The position numbers and the translations under genes were made by a program. 64,000 bases of DNA, from positions 37,998,551 through 38,062,550 of the forward strand of contig OX365945.1 in the NCBI GenBank assembly GCA_947247005.1, given 5' to 3'. Source of the stretch: Spisula solida. Taxonomy: Eukaryota; Mollusca; Bivalvia; Venerida; Mactridae. Shown here in pieces: positions 45,814 to 58,106 of the stretch (position 1 is its first letter; each line of letters begins with the position of its first letter). The notes under the pieces were generated by a model, which searched no databases, had not been told where the DNA came from, and worked only from the letters and a program-made list of their open reading frames with translations.

Positions 45814-46326
45814 TTATTGGTTTGTGTTGAATCTTTTGGTTGCCGTCACAAAACTGCTTAATTCATTAGTGACAGCTTGGCGGAACTCCTTCCATGGATC
45901 GTCTTGACCAGTAGTGAGAAGGAGTTTTTCAGTAATCTCTGTTTGTCTGATTCCGAACATGTTGTGGAGATTGGCAAACAGCACCTCTTTTTCTCTTGAA
46001 TATAGTTCACACTTAAGAAGGAAGTGTTCCTCAGTTTCAGATTCTCCACATTCACAGGCTGGTTGGTCTTCTACCCCTATTCTATGGAGATGGTGCTTTA
46101 ACCTATTGTGACCACTCTGTAATTGAAGCAGAATTCGCTGATTTTCGCTGTTGTTGAAGTTGATGGTTGTGCTGCCTATCTTTGGATTTAATTCAAACAA
46201 TCTTCTCGCCTTGTCTGTGGACAAAATGATATGACACGAGGCTTTGCCGAGTGTCATATTGTTTTTGTCGACGAGTTTAATAAAACTCGTATGTAATGAG
46301 AACGAATGTAAGATTCTATTTATCAC
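45814..46326 (-). pseudogene. LINE C-terminal fragment (non-LTR retrotransposon)
   Basis: The frame includes LQSGHNRLKHHLHRIG followed by PACECGESETEEHFLLKC, the C-x-C...H...C arrangement seen near the C terminus of many non-LTR retrotransposon polyproteins, after the reverse transcriptase and RNase H-like regions. Only about 130 residues are homologous. The N-terminal part of the frame is derived from flanking inverted-repeat DNA (46268-46297 is inverted at 45657-45686), and the Met at 46326 is not a genuine start. No catalytic domain is present. It is a fragment trapped in, or flanked by, a fold-back structure. Confidence 0.65.
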
Positions 46327-46775
46327 ATAACCTTATAAAACGCTCATTATTGTTCAAAGGATGATGAACGCTGCATAAGTTTCAGCCAAAATTCAGCGGT
46401 ACAATTAGCGCGACGTCATGGCGACGTTGATATTATCCTGACGTCACTGACGGATCAATGCATGGATTGGCTAACGTCACGTCAAGTTCATTTAAATATT
46501 TATTGCACAGTCTGGGAGTGCCGAACGATATTTACGGCACAGCTTTACGGCACTCCTGAACTGCAGGTTATGTGATAAAAGAGTATTCTTTGATATTAAG
46601 TAAATTTTAACTGATAAAAAGGGCGGTGCGAATCAGCCTATCAAAATGCAGGATGTTATACTTCTAAGCCAGTTAGAAAATAAGTAATTTTTAATGATTA
46701 AAAAGGGCGGAGCGAAGAGAAGCAAGTCAACTCTAGCTGGCTTAGAATATAACACCATGTATTTTGATTGGTCGA
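46318..46775. repeat. Cluster of fold-back inverted repeats
   Basis: TTATCACATAACCT (46319-46332) is inverted at 46565-46578; GGAGTGCCG near 46513 is inverted near 46547; and a CTATCAAAATGCA...TCTAAGCCAG block near 46638-46673 is inverted at 46735-46774. MITE-like, non-coding. Confidence 0.6.
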
Positions 46776-47760
46776 TAGAAAAGTGTTAATTCGATATGAA
46801 CGGAATACATGTGTAATGAGCATGAATAATTTTATTAGTGAAAATATATGGCCAATTTACAATGCGCAGCATGTAAATCTATTCCGACTCAATATATATC
46901 CGACAAAAGAATATCTGACCAAAATCTATCCCATTGTATCAAATATATCCCGGCTCATAGTCATTTGTAGTTTACTTTTATGTATTGAACGCCGTTTCTT
47001 TGGTGACGAATTTCGGAGGAAAACACTGATATTGAGAATCGCGATGAGTCTCACGCGAACAATTTTGATATTTATATTAAAACATAATTCTAAAACATTT
47101 TTAACCAATAAGGTTAAGAATAATTCATTAAATACTTTCGATCATAGGTAACTGTATCATTGAAAGAGAATAAATAATTAAGAAAGACTCACGGGACAGA
47201 CAATTAGATGCATTTTGTTTAATATTCAATTAAAACATTAGTTATTACATTATATTACATAAAGCTAAATACATTTCATAGCATTAACGAGTTGATTAAT
47301 TTCGATGGGATGTTGCATGGATGTAGTACTAACAATGTTGTGTATGAGTATAATTACTGCATTGACAAAGAATAAAAAGTTATTAATAAAATTTGTGTCA
47401 GAACGGTTTATAACACGGGCAATTTTTAGTGATGTGCATTTTGTTTTACTTAACATTTCATTAAAACAGGTGTATATTTACATATTTAGAAACTAGGGGT
47501 CCGCCTTTCATTTTACACCAACAAAATAAATATATTTACTGAATCAAATATGCAAAGACCTAAATATATATTAGGTCTTTGAAATATGTAAACTATTTTA
47601 ATTACTAAAACTCGATTTTTTTATTGTCTTCTAAAATAATAGTATTTGGGATTTAGTGTGATATTAGTTTCACACTTAGCCACTTTATGACAATCAACTA
47701 AGACATTATCGCATAATTATACCTGTGCTGATGGGAACATATCAATAAGCGGAAACAAAT
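46776..47760. other. Intergenic sequence
   Basis: A 127-codon frame at 46768-47151 has no recognisable domain and partly overlaps the fold-back. A perfect 11-bp stem (CAAAGACCTAA...TTAGGTCTTTG) lies at about 47554-47582. AGGTAACTGTATCATT at 47147 matches the ends of the 26031-26960 element. Confidence 0.4.
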
Positions 47761-47794
47761 TAAAGAGAAACTACTTTCCACCAGGTCCCCAAGA

Positions 47795-49429
47795 CTGCAA
47801 GAAAAGATACAGAAAGACTACAAGAGCTAAGACAAAGATGTTAAGAAAAGTGCAAAGAATGATAAGAAGCAATTCCTTGAACAACAAGCTAGTGAAGCAG
47901 AGTCGGCAGCAGCAAGAGGAGAAATGAGTGCAGTATATAAGATCACCAAACGTCTTTGTGGCAACACCAATGTTCCACCATCAAATGTTAAGGACAAACA
48001 AGGAAACATCTTAAATTCAGAACAAGAACAAGCAAACAGGTGGGTAGAGCACTTAAAAGAAGTTCTAAACCATCCCGACCCAGAAGAACTAGCTAACATT
48101 CTCCCACCAAACACACAGCTCGATATTGACACCAGTATCCCAACAGAAGCCGAAATATTGAAAGCCATCAAGTCACTTAAAAACAGTAAAGCCCCTGGAA
48201 TAGATCAGATACACGCAGAACTACTTAAAGCGGACACCATCACTGCTACGAAAATATTCTTCTACCTATTCAAAGATACATGTATATGGGAAAATGAAAC
48301 CATCCCTGGAGACTGGACAAAAGGCAGCATCATCAAGCTACCTAAGAAAGGTGATTTAAAAGTATGTGACAACTGGCGAGGAATCACACTTCTGTCAACA
48401 CCCAGTAAAGTCTTCTGCAAGGTGCTGCTACTGAGAATAGAAACAGCCATTAACAACAAGCTGATAGAAGAACAAGCAGGCTTCAGGAAGGGTAGAGGCT
48501 GCATAGACCAGATTTTCACACTTCGTAATATCATAGAACAATGCATCGAATGGAACCACCCCGTCTACATAAACTCCATTGGCTTCAGAAAAGCTTTTGA
48601 CAGTATCCACAGAGAAACGTTCTGGAAAATTCTCCACTCATACGGCATGCCATCAAAATTCATCAATATCATCGAGAAATTCTATGACAAATTTGAATGC
48701 AACATCATATTAGACAACACCACATCTGAATACTTCCGAGTAGAATCTGGAGTCCGACAGGGCTGTATTATCTCACCCATCCTCTTCCTGGTCACAGTGG
48801 ACTGGATAATGAAACAAACAACAGCTGACAAACCCCGGGGTATGCAATGGACTCTCCTATCTCACCTGGAAGACCTTGATTTTGCAGATAACCTAGTCAC
48901 TCTATCTTCTAACAGGACAAACATCCAAGATAAAACCAACCGACTCAACAAGTTTGCGTCCCAAACAGGGCTTCATATAAGCACCTCAAAGACCAAAGTT
49001 ATGTGCACCAATGTGACACCTGAAGTACAAGTAAATGTATACAACACACCACTTGACTATGTTGAAGACTTCACATACCTTGGTAGCTTGATCAGTAAAG
49101 ACAATGCAGCACATAAAGACATCAAATCAAGAATTGGAAAAGCTATAAACTCCTTTGCCACCTTAAGACCAATTTGGAAATCAAGTCAGTATTCGCTAAA
49201 GACCAAAATAAAGCTTTTCAACAGTAATGTAAAATCTGTGCTGCTATATGGATCAGAATGCTGGCGAATAATACAAAGTGACATGAAGAAAATAGAAGGT
49301 ATCTACAATGGATGCCTACGCAAGATATGTAAAATTTTCTGGCCAAATAAGATCTCCAACAAAGAGCTGTTTAAGAAAACTGGATGCTACAACATCTCCA
49401 TTGAAATCAAGCAGAGAAGTAATGTATAA
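47795..49429 (+). pseudogene. LINE reverse transcriptase fragment, catalytically dead
   Basis: Non-LTR retrotransposon polymerase, probably of the RTE-like group of invertebrate endonuclease-RT elements. Homology starts at least at 47795 (LQEKIQKDYKS, then an in-frame TAA at 47828) in the lysine-rich linker before the RT; the Met at 47924 is only the first Met after that stop. Counting from it: SKAPGIDQIHAELLK near residues 88-102, GDWTKGSIIKLPKKGD, GFRKGRGCIDQI, motif A near 217-226, VRQGCIISP near 281, motif C near 320-325, YLGSLISKD near 388. Motif A has Gly220 where the catalytic Asp belongs, and motif C reads FADN (Asn323) instead of FADD. No endonuclease is present upstream, and homology stops at about 49417 (KQR) before the usual C-terminal region. 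Confidence 0.85.
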
Positions 49430-49589
49430 ATCAACCATACATAAACAAATAACAGAACATAACTTTATTTCACTAAGTTGTACATAATACTACATGTGCT
49501 AAAATGATATAAATGATATATTTTCTCATATAACATTCTTCATAATTCAATTACATGTAATATAGTTTGTCTTTTCATTAAATAAATGT

Positions 49590-50395
49590 ACTTTGGCGAA
49601 TCGGAAATTTTGTCTATTATGTACTTACGTAACACACATCATATATTTACCCATGTATCAATTCAAATAAATATATTTGGTCTTTCTATACATAATTCGT
49701 GTGTTGGCATACCAGAAACTCTCCATCATCTCGTGAAGTATCTATACGTTTGTATCTGAGATTTTTATGTATCTTTATAACGGCCAATTTGGAGTAATAA
49801 CATTATACATGTTGTAGATTTTCTCATATATCATCATTCACAATTCTCGACTACGAATCGGAAATTATCTCTCCACGAATCGGAAATTTTCTATCTACGT
49901 ATCGGAAATTTTCTATTATTTTGTTCATTTGATATATTATTAATGTATCATTACATATCAGCTGGGCCTATTCAAACGTGTTAGAACAGTTTCATAAGAG
50001 AGATTGCTTGTTATCGTGAATTTAAACTAAAAAATGCAACCTGGTGGCGGTTCTGAAATATGTCAAGTGAATACAAAATTTTCTATACTAGTGTATTTGA
50101 GATTTTATATGTATCTTTCTACTGGCCATTTTGGAGTAATACCATGATTTTACAAGTTGTATATTTTCTATTATATCATCATTCACAATTCTAGACTACG
50201 AATCAGACATCTTCTCTTTACGAATCGGAAATTTTCTCTCTACGAATCATCGGACATTTTATATTCATATCTGAAATACTGTATAATTTTGTTGATTTGA
50301 TATATTACTAACATGTCATAAGCTACTATCTGGGTACTTTGAAGCATTTTAGAATAGTTTCATAAGATATATTACTTGTTGTCTTGCATGTAAAC
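49590..50395 (+). repeat. 341-bp tandem duplication with CGAATCGGAAATTTTC minisatellite
   Basis: 49752-50030 and 50093-50370 are direct copies offset by 341 bases (GTATYTGAGATTTT start). Each contains two to four ~23-bp units of CTACGAATCGGAAATTTTCT. The same short unit occurs on the other strand at 32.27-32.34 and 33.17-33.23 kb. Confidence 0.75.
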
Positions 50396-51219
50396 ACTAA
50401 TCAAAGCGCTGAAGGCAATGGATTTGTTTGGGTTTGAATAATGAAAATCTAAAAAAAACTGCAGTCCTCAATTACATGCTCTTTTGTACGTGCCGGAGGA
50501 TAGATACTGAAAAATCCCGTCAGTGAAAAGCTAGCTCAGCCTAAGGGTGATTGAAATTGTTGGTCTTATATACCACCCTTGTTACCCTGATAAAACAACA
50601 TGATTGGATATTCGCAACATGATTGAAAAATGGCGGATGTATGTTTACATATTCATCGCATTTTCGGCCAATTCTTCAAATCTACGGGTTTAACCACCTT
50701 CTGATGCTGTATGAAGATAAACTTGTACATTCCTTCCATGAAACTAAAACTATTTATCCGTATGTTTGTGAATGTGATACACAATACGTTAAAAGTTAGA
50801 AAAATCTGTGTTGGATTTATTTGTCAGTCTATAAAACATATATATTGATGTTTATGTTGGGTTAAGATCTTTCGTTTATACAGCTCATTCATTTCACTAT
50901 CAGACTTAGTTTAGAGTAAGTTATTTACATTTGCCGTTTCTACGTGATAACTATTTAAAGTAACACATGTGTGAAAAATGGATAAAAACCAACCTGATTG
51001 AGGATAAAGATCAACATGATTTATCTTTTAAAGTGGATACTGACCAACATTGAATTTTCATTGATGCACTGCAGTGCGAATTTAATATTTAGCTTCACTA
51101 TTGGAAGAATAATGGGATGACCCCAACACGTACGTAGGAGTAGATAACTCTATAAAGTATTTATTGGAAAATATGTCCCTTTTTTCAACTTCGTGCAAAT
51201 TTGTTGGTTTACGTTCAAG

Positions 51220-51500
51220 GTATTAACCTATGATATCTAAGTGCATGTTCATATTGCTGTGATACTTTGCATACTTGTCAACCGTCTTGACCACAACATC
51301 TGCACCCTATCAAGCATGTTGTTAAATGTTATGCCCCATTTGGACTAATGTACTTAGAAATACAAAGGTTTACAGTTTATGTACACAATTTTAACCTCTA
51401 AGACATGTATCTTTGATACTTTGCATACTTTATCAGCATCATAACGCCATGACATCCACATGAATAGGCAACTCTATCAAATATATGTTGAAATTATGTC
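51220..51500 (-). repeat. Inverted copy of family H
   Basis: GATACTTTGCATACTT occurs near 51261 and 51415, the complement of the phrase repeated at 27666 and 27857. Two units, non-coding. Confidence 0.5.
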
Positions 51501-51682
51501 TCCTTTTTTAAATTAGAAATGCAATTTGGCACCATTCTAGACATGCTCACAGCGTTTAGCCTGGTCCCCATAATTCACTGTTCCTATTCCCGGTGAATTT
51601 TGCACATTTAGATACATGTGTTAAATTTACCTGTCTTGACTTATTATGAATTTTACCAACATATAGCAGAAAAAAGTATTTA

Positions 51683-52375
51683 ACTAGAAATATGTCCACA
51701 GGACACGTATGCCCCCGCTAAAAGCTGTCATCAGACAAGTATAAAGCTATGCAAATGAAATAACTTGAAACAAGTTTGTAATTGCTTAAATGTGACATTG
51801 AACAGCAGACAAGAGCTGGGTTTGTAAGTGTGACCTTTACATTTGAGTCGGGGTGTAAATGCGAATGTAACCAAGTAATTTTAAAATCCAGAACGAAATA
51901 ACAAAAAAACAAAGCAGACCAGAAGCGTATACTTGTGCCTTTTAAGTTTTAATCTCTAAGTGTGACCTTGACCTTTGAGTTAGGGACCTGGGTCTTGCGC
52001 ATGACACATCCTCTTGATGATGTGAACATTTGTGGCAAGTAATATTAATATAAAACAAAAAATGACATAGTTACAGAGCTGACATGAATCACATGCCTAT
52101 TTGAGAATTTTAACTTTTGATCTCTAAGTGTGACCTTGCCCTTTAAGTTAGGGACCTGGGTCTTGCATATGGCACATCACCTTGATGTGGTGAACATTTG
52201 TACCAAATATTATAAATATCCAATAGGAGATGACAAAATTACAGAGCGGACACGAATCACATGCCTATTTGAGCCTTTTAACCTTTGACCTCTAAGTGTG
52301 ACCTTGACCTTTAAGCTAGGGACCTGGGTTTTGCGCATGACACATCGTCTTGATGTGGTGAACATTTGTACCCAT
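51683..52375 (+). repeat. Family G tandem-core element, 3' truncated
   Basis: Begins ACTAGAAATATGTCCACAGGACACG, where TGTCC-ACA-GGACA can fold (quoted abridged: TGTCCACAGGACA), and TATGCCCCCG. Three to four units of about 165-180 bp follow with TAGGGACCTGGGTCTTGC near 51971, 52146 and 52316. No tail or 3' hairpin. A fragment of the same family is at 8985-9125. Confidence 0.65.
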
Positions 52376-52451
52376 TTTTGGTAGGCGTAAGCCTCATTAT
52401 ACTACCATTGTTGCCCATTTCTTAATGCAACCTGGACCGCCTTTAGGCTGC

Positions 52452-52680
52452 TATGTGAAAAGATTATATTAAGTCAGATATGGAAGGCAGCACTCAACTT
52501 AACCAGCCGAACACAGAAAACATTAAAAACACACAAAGCACAATGCCCAACTAAACAAGCGCAGATCCGCCCAAGTCCAAGCTGTCGAAAAGTATAATAC
52601 ATTATAACTAGCTGAATGACCCAGTATAAAAGATTCAGCTAACAAAAGGCGGAATGCCGCATTCAAGTAGTTCAAGAAAC
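52452..52680 (-). repeat. Inverted copy of the 37758-37990 repeat
   Basis: Near-perfect reverse complement of 37758-37990, here inside the 50574-54296 element. Confidence 0.75.
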
Positions 52681-53189
52681 TGTCAACATTCCCAATACTG
52701 CAACATATGTTTCTTCAATTTTTTAAACTTATTTAATTCAATCAGCAACAATTGTTTATTCTACGATCAACAATTATTGTGAAACTGTTCGTTGAATCGA
52801 TATTTTTGCAGATAATCACTCAGCCGGGGAGATATCGAACTTGTTTCGTAATATGAAAATGACGTGTTCAAGAAATGTCCCAGCCGTATGGCTATTTTTA
52901 GAAACTTCAGACCAGGGTCACGTGATGGTTTTATCAATGAATCGTATATTGTTATGTTATGCAATCATATGGTGTGGCTATACTAGCCGCTTTCTAGAGA
53001 TGTCTCACGCTGTGAGGGAAGTGATTACAAGACGGTACTGTAGAATCTGATAAATAGGTGCGTAGTATTATTTTAAAGCCACTTTTGATACACGCATTCA
53101 ATACACGTACCGTATTACATATACATCAATATGCATCTTTTTACAATTATTTAGATACCCACAGCAAGTTTTTGGCTTGTTTGGGAAAG

Positions 53190-53475
53190 GTACCATTACC
53201 GGGCAAATTGGGAAAATTCGCGGCTTTTTTACCCAAATTGGGAATGTTTTAATAAGTTGATAATTCTTAAAAACAATGACATCTATCTTATTTATGATAG
53301 AAATTAACATGAACCAGCTTGTGAATGATATGTCATGCATTTCTTCATATAAAATGCGCAAACTTAACTTATGGCATGAATTATATGGCCTAGATGCACC
53401 TGATTGGGAATTATTTTCCTCTGAAATTGGGAAAATGGAACATTTTTCAGATTGGGAAGCTACCTTTTAGGGGTA
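53190..53475 (+). repeat. Short repeat cluster around ATTGGGAA
   Basis: AAATTGGGAAAA or close variants occur at about 53197, 53236, 53402, 53428 and 53450, with GGTACC near both edges (53189 and 53474). Probably a small decayed element with subterminal repeats. No gene seen in this or the flanking 52.7-54.2 kb. Confidence 0.45.
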
Positions 53476-54301
53476 CCTAACAAAGAAGGGGAAAAATCGC
53501 TGACCCAACATGCCTATATAGTCACATATGCCTATTTTGACATTCAAGACAAGATCGGCAGTAAGAAAACGAACATTAAACGTGTATAGTCGTTTAAGCT
53601 TTGGTAGCAGCAACCAGATCGCCTCCCATCAGCAATCTTAGTGGTTTGATTATTTTAATGTCCTAAAAGTATGTGCTATAGACTGGGTGAAAATGCCTTA
53701 CATCGGGTATGCTCATAAACCTGCTACCACAATTCATGAGCACACTTCTTTAATGTACTCTTATTTGTACCTTGAGAATCCCATTGGCAAGATTTCAATT
53801 GGTAATGTTGGTTTTTATCCACAATCATGTTGGCCAGTATCCTAATAAATTTAACAATCACGTCGGTCAGTTTCCAAAAAATACTATACATGTTTGAATT
53901 ATTGTTGGTGAGCGTTAATTTATCTAAGATTTTAAAATATTTAAACGTCCAAATCATAGTTTATACAACTGCCGATACTTCCCAAATGATATTCATTACA
54001 TAGAGTCCAATAATGAGTTTAACAACGTTTTTAAGTACAAAACTCATTCTCAAATGCAAAATCCACACATTCTTTAAGGCTTTACATAGTGAAAAATATT
54101 ACCTATATGCAAATTGTTTAGTGCAAATAGTACATTTTCTTCATATGTTGATTATGTAATGTTGAAATAAACAATCTGGATAGTTTGTATGGAAAATATT
54201 GCAAAAACAATGCACTTACCACATTTTTCATGTCGGCCATTTTTCAATCATGTTGCGATTATCCAATCATGTTGTTTTATCAGGGTAACAAGGATGTATA
54301 C

Positions 54302-54630
54302 TGGCATTCTATCTAATGACAATCTTCAGGGTTTGCAAATTGGGTATTGATCCAATTACCTCCCGTTATGCATTCAGCGACCATTACACTACTTCCCCCT
54401 CCGAGAATTCTCGTCCCAAGATGACAAGATTTGGCCTGACAGTAACGTGCCGGACGGGCAGACACCAACAAATCCTGCTAGTGATAAGCTGCAGGGCTCA
54501 CCCCTATGGGTGATTTGTTGGTCTTATATATACTGCCATTCTTCTCTTATGACAATGTTCAGGGTTTTGTGCATATTAACCCAATTACCTCCCTTTATGC
54601 ATTCAGCGACCATTACACTTTAAGTCTTTT
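54302..54630 (+). repeat. Tandem repeat that was the target of the 50574-54296 element
   Basis: TATGCATTCAGCGACCATTA recurs at 54368 and 54597 and TATACTGSCATTC at 54297 and 54528, a period of about 230 bp. A fold (CCAACAAATC with GATTTGTTGG at 54464-54520, and TCACCCCTATGGGTGA within it) precedes the second unit. 50490-50573 is the matching left flank. Confidence 0.6.
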
Positions 54631-54739
54631 GCTTTACTTTGATACTACCAAAGGTATGAGGCCATGGAAACATCATGCTTGATATAAATGAGAATTGGTG
54701 AACTATAGTTTGTCTGAACAGGTATCAAATTATGCAAAC

Positions 54740-55080
54740 AAATGTTTCCGGTGTCAAGATGAAACAATGGGCATTTTATATGATTCTTATAAATGATTTT
54801 CAAAATCGGAACATTGTTACCAACCAGTACTTTCAGACAAGAAGCTTTTTAGGGAAATACAAGCCCCGCCAACTGGCGGCCATGGTTTTTTACCAATTTA
54901 CCAAAGTCAACTTTGCAAGCGGGTCACCCAACAACAATTTCTGCAAACTGGTATTTGTAACTACAGAATGAAGTTCCTGAGAGTAGTTATTTCGAAGAAG
55001 ATGTTTTGACTGAATTGTGATCGACGGATCGCGGTCCACCATGAGTATGAAGTGCTCAGGTGAGCTAAAAACTAGATGAC
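54740..55080 (+). repeat. Family J fragment joined to a family A 3' end
   Basis: GGAACATTGTTACCAACCAGTACTTT (quoted abridged: CATTGTTACCAACCAG) and AACTGGCGGCCATG match family J at 19.94-20.07 kb. CTCAGGTGAGCTAAAAAC near 55051 is the family A terminal arm. Confidence 0.55.
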
Positions 55081-55570
55081 CCAATATCGAACTGACCGCC
55101 ATTAATTACGGATTAAATTTGCAAAATGGCGTACACATTCCGTATCTCAGAGGGAACGGTTTTAGGTAATGTCTATAAAACGAAGTTTTGAATGGGGCAA
55201 TCTAAATTTAAGTTTTAAAATTGCCTATGTTTAGTGTTTTTTGAGCATTTTGGGGCTAAATTTATAAATTCAGTGGTAATCCTAGCGCTTTGTGGGATTC
55301 CGGTCTGTGTACGGTACAGCTGGGTACGGGTTTAATTGAGTCCGGAATGCCACGTTTTTTGGTAAGCTGAGTTAGCATGGTGACTCTCTTTTCGTTGGGC
55401 TGTCGGACAGTGTTGTTGTGTGTGAAAGCGCAGACTAGGCAATAGACAGTAATTAGAGACTGATAGACTAGTGTAGAGTACGTTTTCTTCACACGCGACA
55501 CGATCGGTTCGATGCAAGATTCACGAATTTCCCCGAGATTCAAAGTTGACCATTAGAGGGTGTTATTGCA
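55081..55570. other. Intergenic sequence with an unrecognised 93-codon minus-strand frame
   Basis: The frame 55543-55262 has no domain I recognise and no supported start or splice context. It may be an old element ORF or chance. Confidence 0.3.
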
Positions 55571-57034
55571 AACAAGAGCCACGTTCACATGGCCATCCCC
55601 ACATATATGTTTGTTACTTTGTGTTTAATCAAAGGGAGATAATTTCAAAACTGGGCCATATAGAGTTATGGTTCTTAGTCACTGCACTTCTCCTAGTTGC
55701 CATCTATTCACATACCAAGTTTCAAGTCAATACCTCCAATAGTTGTAGAGTTATCACGGTGGGGAAACCACGTGACCAAAAGCGGTGCAGTGCACGATTT
55801 TCGACCCAAAATAACGTCGACTCAGGTAGGTTTTTTCACTCTAACTTCTTTGATACACCATTGTTTTAGTCAGATAGCGCGCATAAACCCCGTGATTGAA
55901 AGCGGTTTCATTGGCTTTATGGATCTTGATGCAATTCTACTCCGTTTTTACGTAATCCTTGCCCAACCGATTCCAAATTTGTGAAATGTTTAGATAACGT
56001 ACACTTTAGTTCGCAAATTATGCATCTAGCACAGCTTCTGTGGCAAATATTCTGTCAAATTATGGATTAAATGGAAGCTAGTTAATATTCTAAGCAGTGT
56101 GTGAAATATAAAATATGCCTCTTAAGAAACTTTGGAAATATCATCATACGAAGGGTTTGGTAACGTACACTTTGCCATATTTCTGAAGGTAACGTACACG
56201 TAAAATGTTTCATTTCTAACAATCGAACTGAATACTACAATTTAACTCGTCGATTAATAAATAGTTTATAGGTAAGCCCGACTGAATACAAACAAATAAT
56301 CTATACCCGCATAAACATGTTGTTTATTCACAAATACAAAGTTTTTGAAGTCATATATTTGCAATAACAAATAGGCCTACTCGAGGATTTTTTTTGCTTT
56401 GAAATGTGGACTGTATATATAGAGTGGTTAAAATATTGTGTAATATTATAACATGGTGAGATAAACATCACTAGATCTATAGATAGAATTTGACCTCTTA
56501 GCCGTAACCTTCGAATATTTACTATATAAAGTATATAGCTAAAAGTGCAGTCACGACTCAATACTCGTCTTCGATCTATAAACATCAATACTTCTAGAAG
56601 ATATATCTATAGTCTGCCGTCGACAACACTACAGTTACTTTTGTTTACAAATACAAATAAAAATGTATTGTTGTTTATAGTCATTTTCGTTAGAAAACAA
56701 AGGATTTTGTTATCATCGAACTATATAGATGTTGATCGAAAACGAGTAATGCGTCATGACTGAATTTTCATATAGTTTATACCCAAAGGTTCTATAGATC
56801 TATATCTCTCTCTTCGTAATACACGCGAGTAATAAACATTCAAATGAGGCATATACAAGGGCGAGTCACTTTATTTATGTATGTATACATGTGTATTATA
56901 CACATTGTCAAACATGTAGAAGAATAAATTTTTAAAATAAAATAAATTTTACATCCAATTACGAGCCCTCTTGGGCATATATAAGCACACAATAACAGAT
57001 GTACACGAACATTAGAGCTATAACGAAATACGAA

Positions 57035-57310
57035 ATGTACTTACGGAACATCTGACAACTACAGTCGTTTCGGCTAATTCTGCGCATTGGGGAATTCTGC
57101 GCAACTTAATTTGCATATTCCAGGGATCGTTTTTCTTTGGACCTCGAGTGTTTTTGTGCATGTTTGTTACTTATGAAAAGTCTTACCATCACAAAAACGG
57201 CATCGGATTACGAAAAAGATTGGGACGAAATGTACTAGCGGAACATCTGACAACTACAGTCGTTTCGGCTAATTCTGCGCATCGGATAATTCTGCGCACA
57301 TTAATTTGCA
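57035..57310 (+). repeat. 198-bp direct duplication inside the long-TIR element
   Basis: GGAACATCTGACAACTACAG at 57044 recurs at 57240, each followed by CGTTTCGGCTAATTCTGCGCA and a second ATTCTGCGCA. Non-coding as far as can be seen. Confidence 0.75.
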
Positions 57311-58106
57311 TATTGTAAGATTATTGAAAATGCTTTCCATAGAATCAATGCATGGGTAATAGGTTGATACCCCCTGACCCTAACTTTGGTATTTAGAGTC
57401 TTATGTCATGGGTCAACGTGCTCGCGGTATAATTCTCTACACTTACCGAAATCATCTTGGTTTAGTTTATTTACACCATGTTATAAATAATATATTTTCA
57501 GCTCTGCACGTCAGAACTTCATCTAGAAACCTTTGATACAGTACCGACCAAAGCTCGATCATGATCAACAGTAGTTGATAAAAATACATGTAGGAAGATT
57601 TATCAACACCAGAAGTGGACTTGATCAAAATTTCACCAGCACCATTGAATGGCCTCAAACATTATGTATACAGTGCTGGTACAAGCACACATTTTGACAG
57701 TTCGATGACAACACATGGTCTGAACATAACCAATAGTCTATATTAACAGTTCCATGGGTTTCAGTGTCAACCCGCAATCTACGATAAATAATGAACATCC
57801 CATATTTGGTCACCCAGCAGACAAGCAGACATTCGCAGTATTTACAAACTTGGTGCACGTGTGATGGTTATGAATAATTTACCTCAAAAATCACACGACA
57901 TTGTCAAGAAATATACCAAGCCCGTCAAGTTGTGTTCACGTTGAAACAGTTGACCTGGTGATATCCTGTGGCTAGTTTCCGTCACTTGTTAAAAGGGACG
58001 TAGTCGATTCGTTTTGAATCAAATAATCTGTGCGAACACATTGTGGTACTTTATTTTTGCCGATACTTCATTATACACCTGTTGAAATCTCTATGTAGAT
58101 GTTTAG

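Larger units (their letters stand above)
50574..54296. mobile_element. 3.7-kb DNA element, 62-bp TIRs, 5-bp target duplication TATAC
   Basis: Left end CACCCTTGTTACCCTGATAA and right end, inverted, CATCCTTGTTACCCTGATAA; the match continues for about 62 bp to GAAAAATGGC with two or three differences. TATAC flanks both sides (50569-50573 and 54297-54301). The empty-site sequence is visible in a neighbouring copy of the target repeat near 54520. CAACATGATTG recurs at both ends. No transposase; interior contains older repeats listed separately. Confidence 0.8.

Noticed and set aside
46768..47151. A 127-residue membrane-like protein
   Set aside because: Hydrophobic stretches arise from AT-rich codons; the frame starts inside a fold-back repeat and has no recognisable homology.
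55262..55543. A 93-residue minus-strand protein
   Set aside because: Moderately gene-like composition but no domain, start context or flanking exons could be identified.
55755..55800. A RAG-type nonamer at 12- or 23-base spacing from the CACGGTG end
   Set aside because: GACCAAAAG lies about 12 bases after the heptamer but is only loosely nonamer-like; A-rich matches are easy to find by chance.
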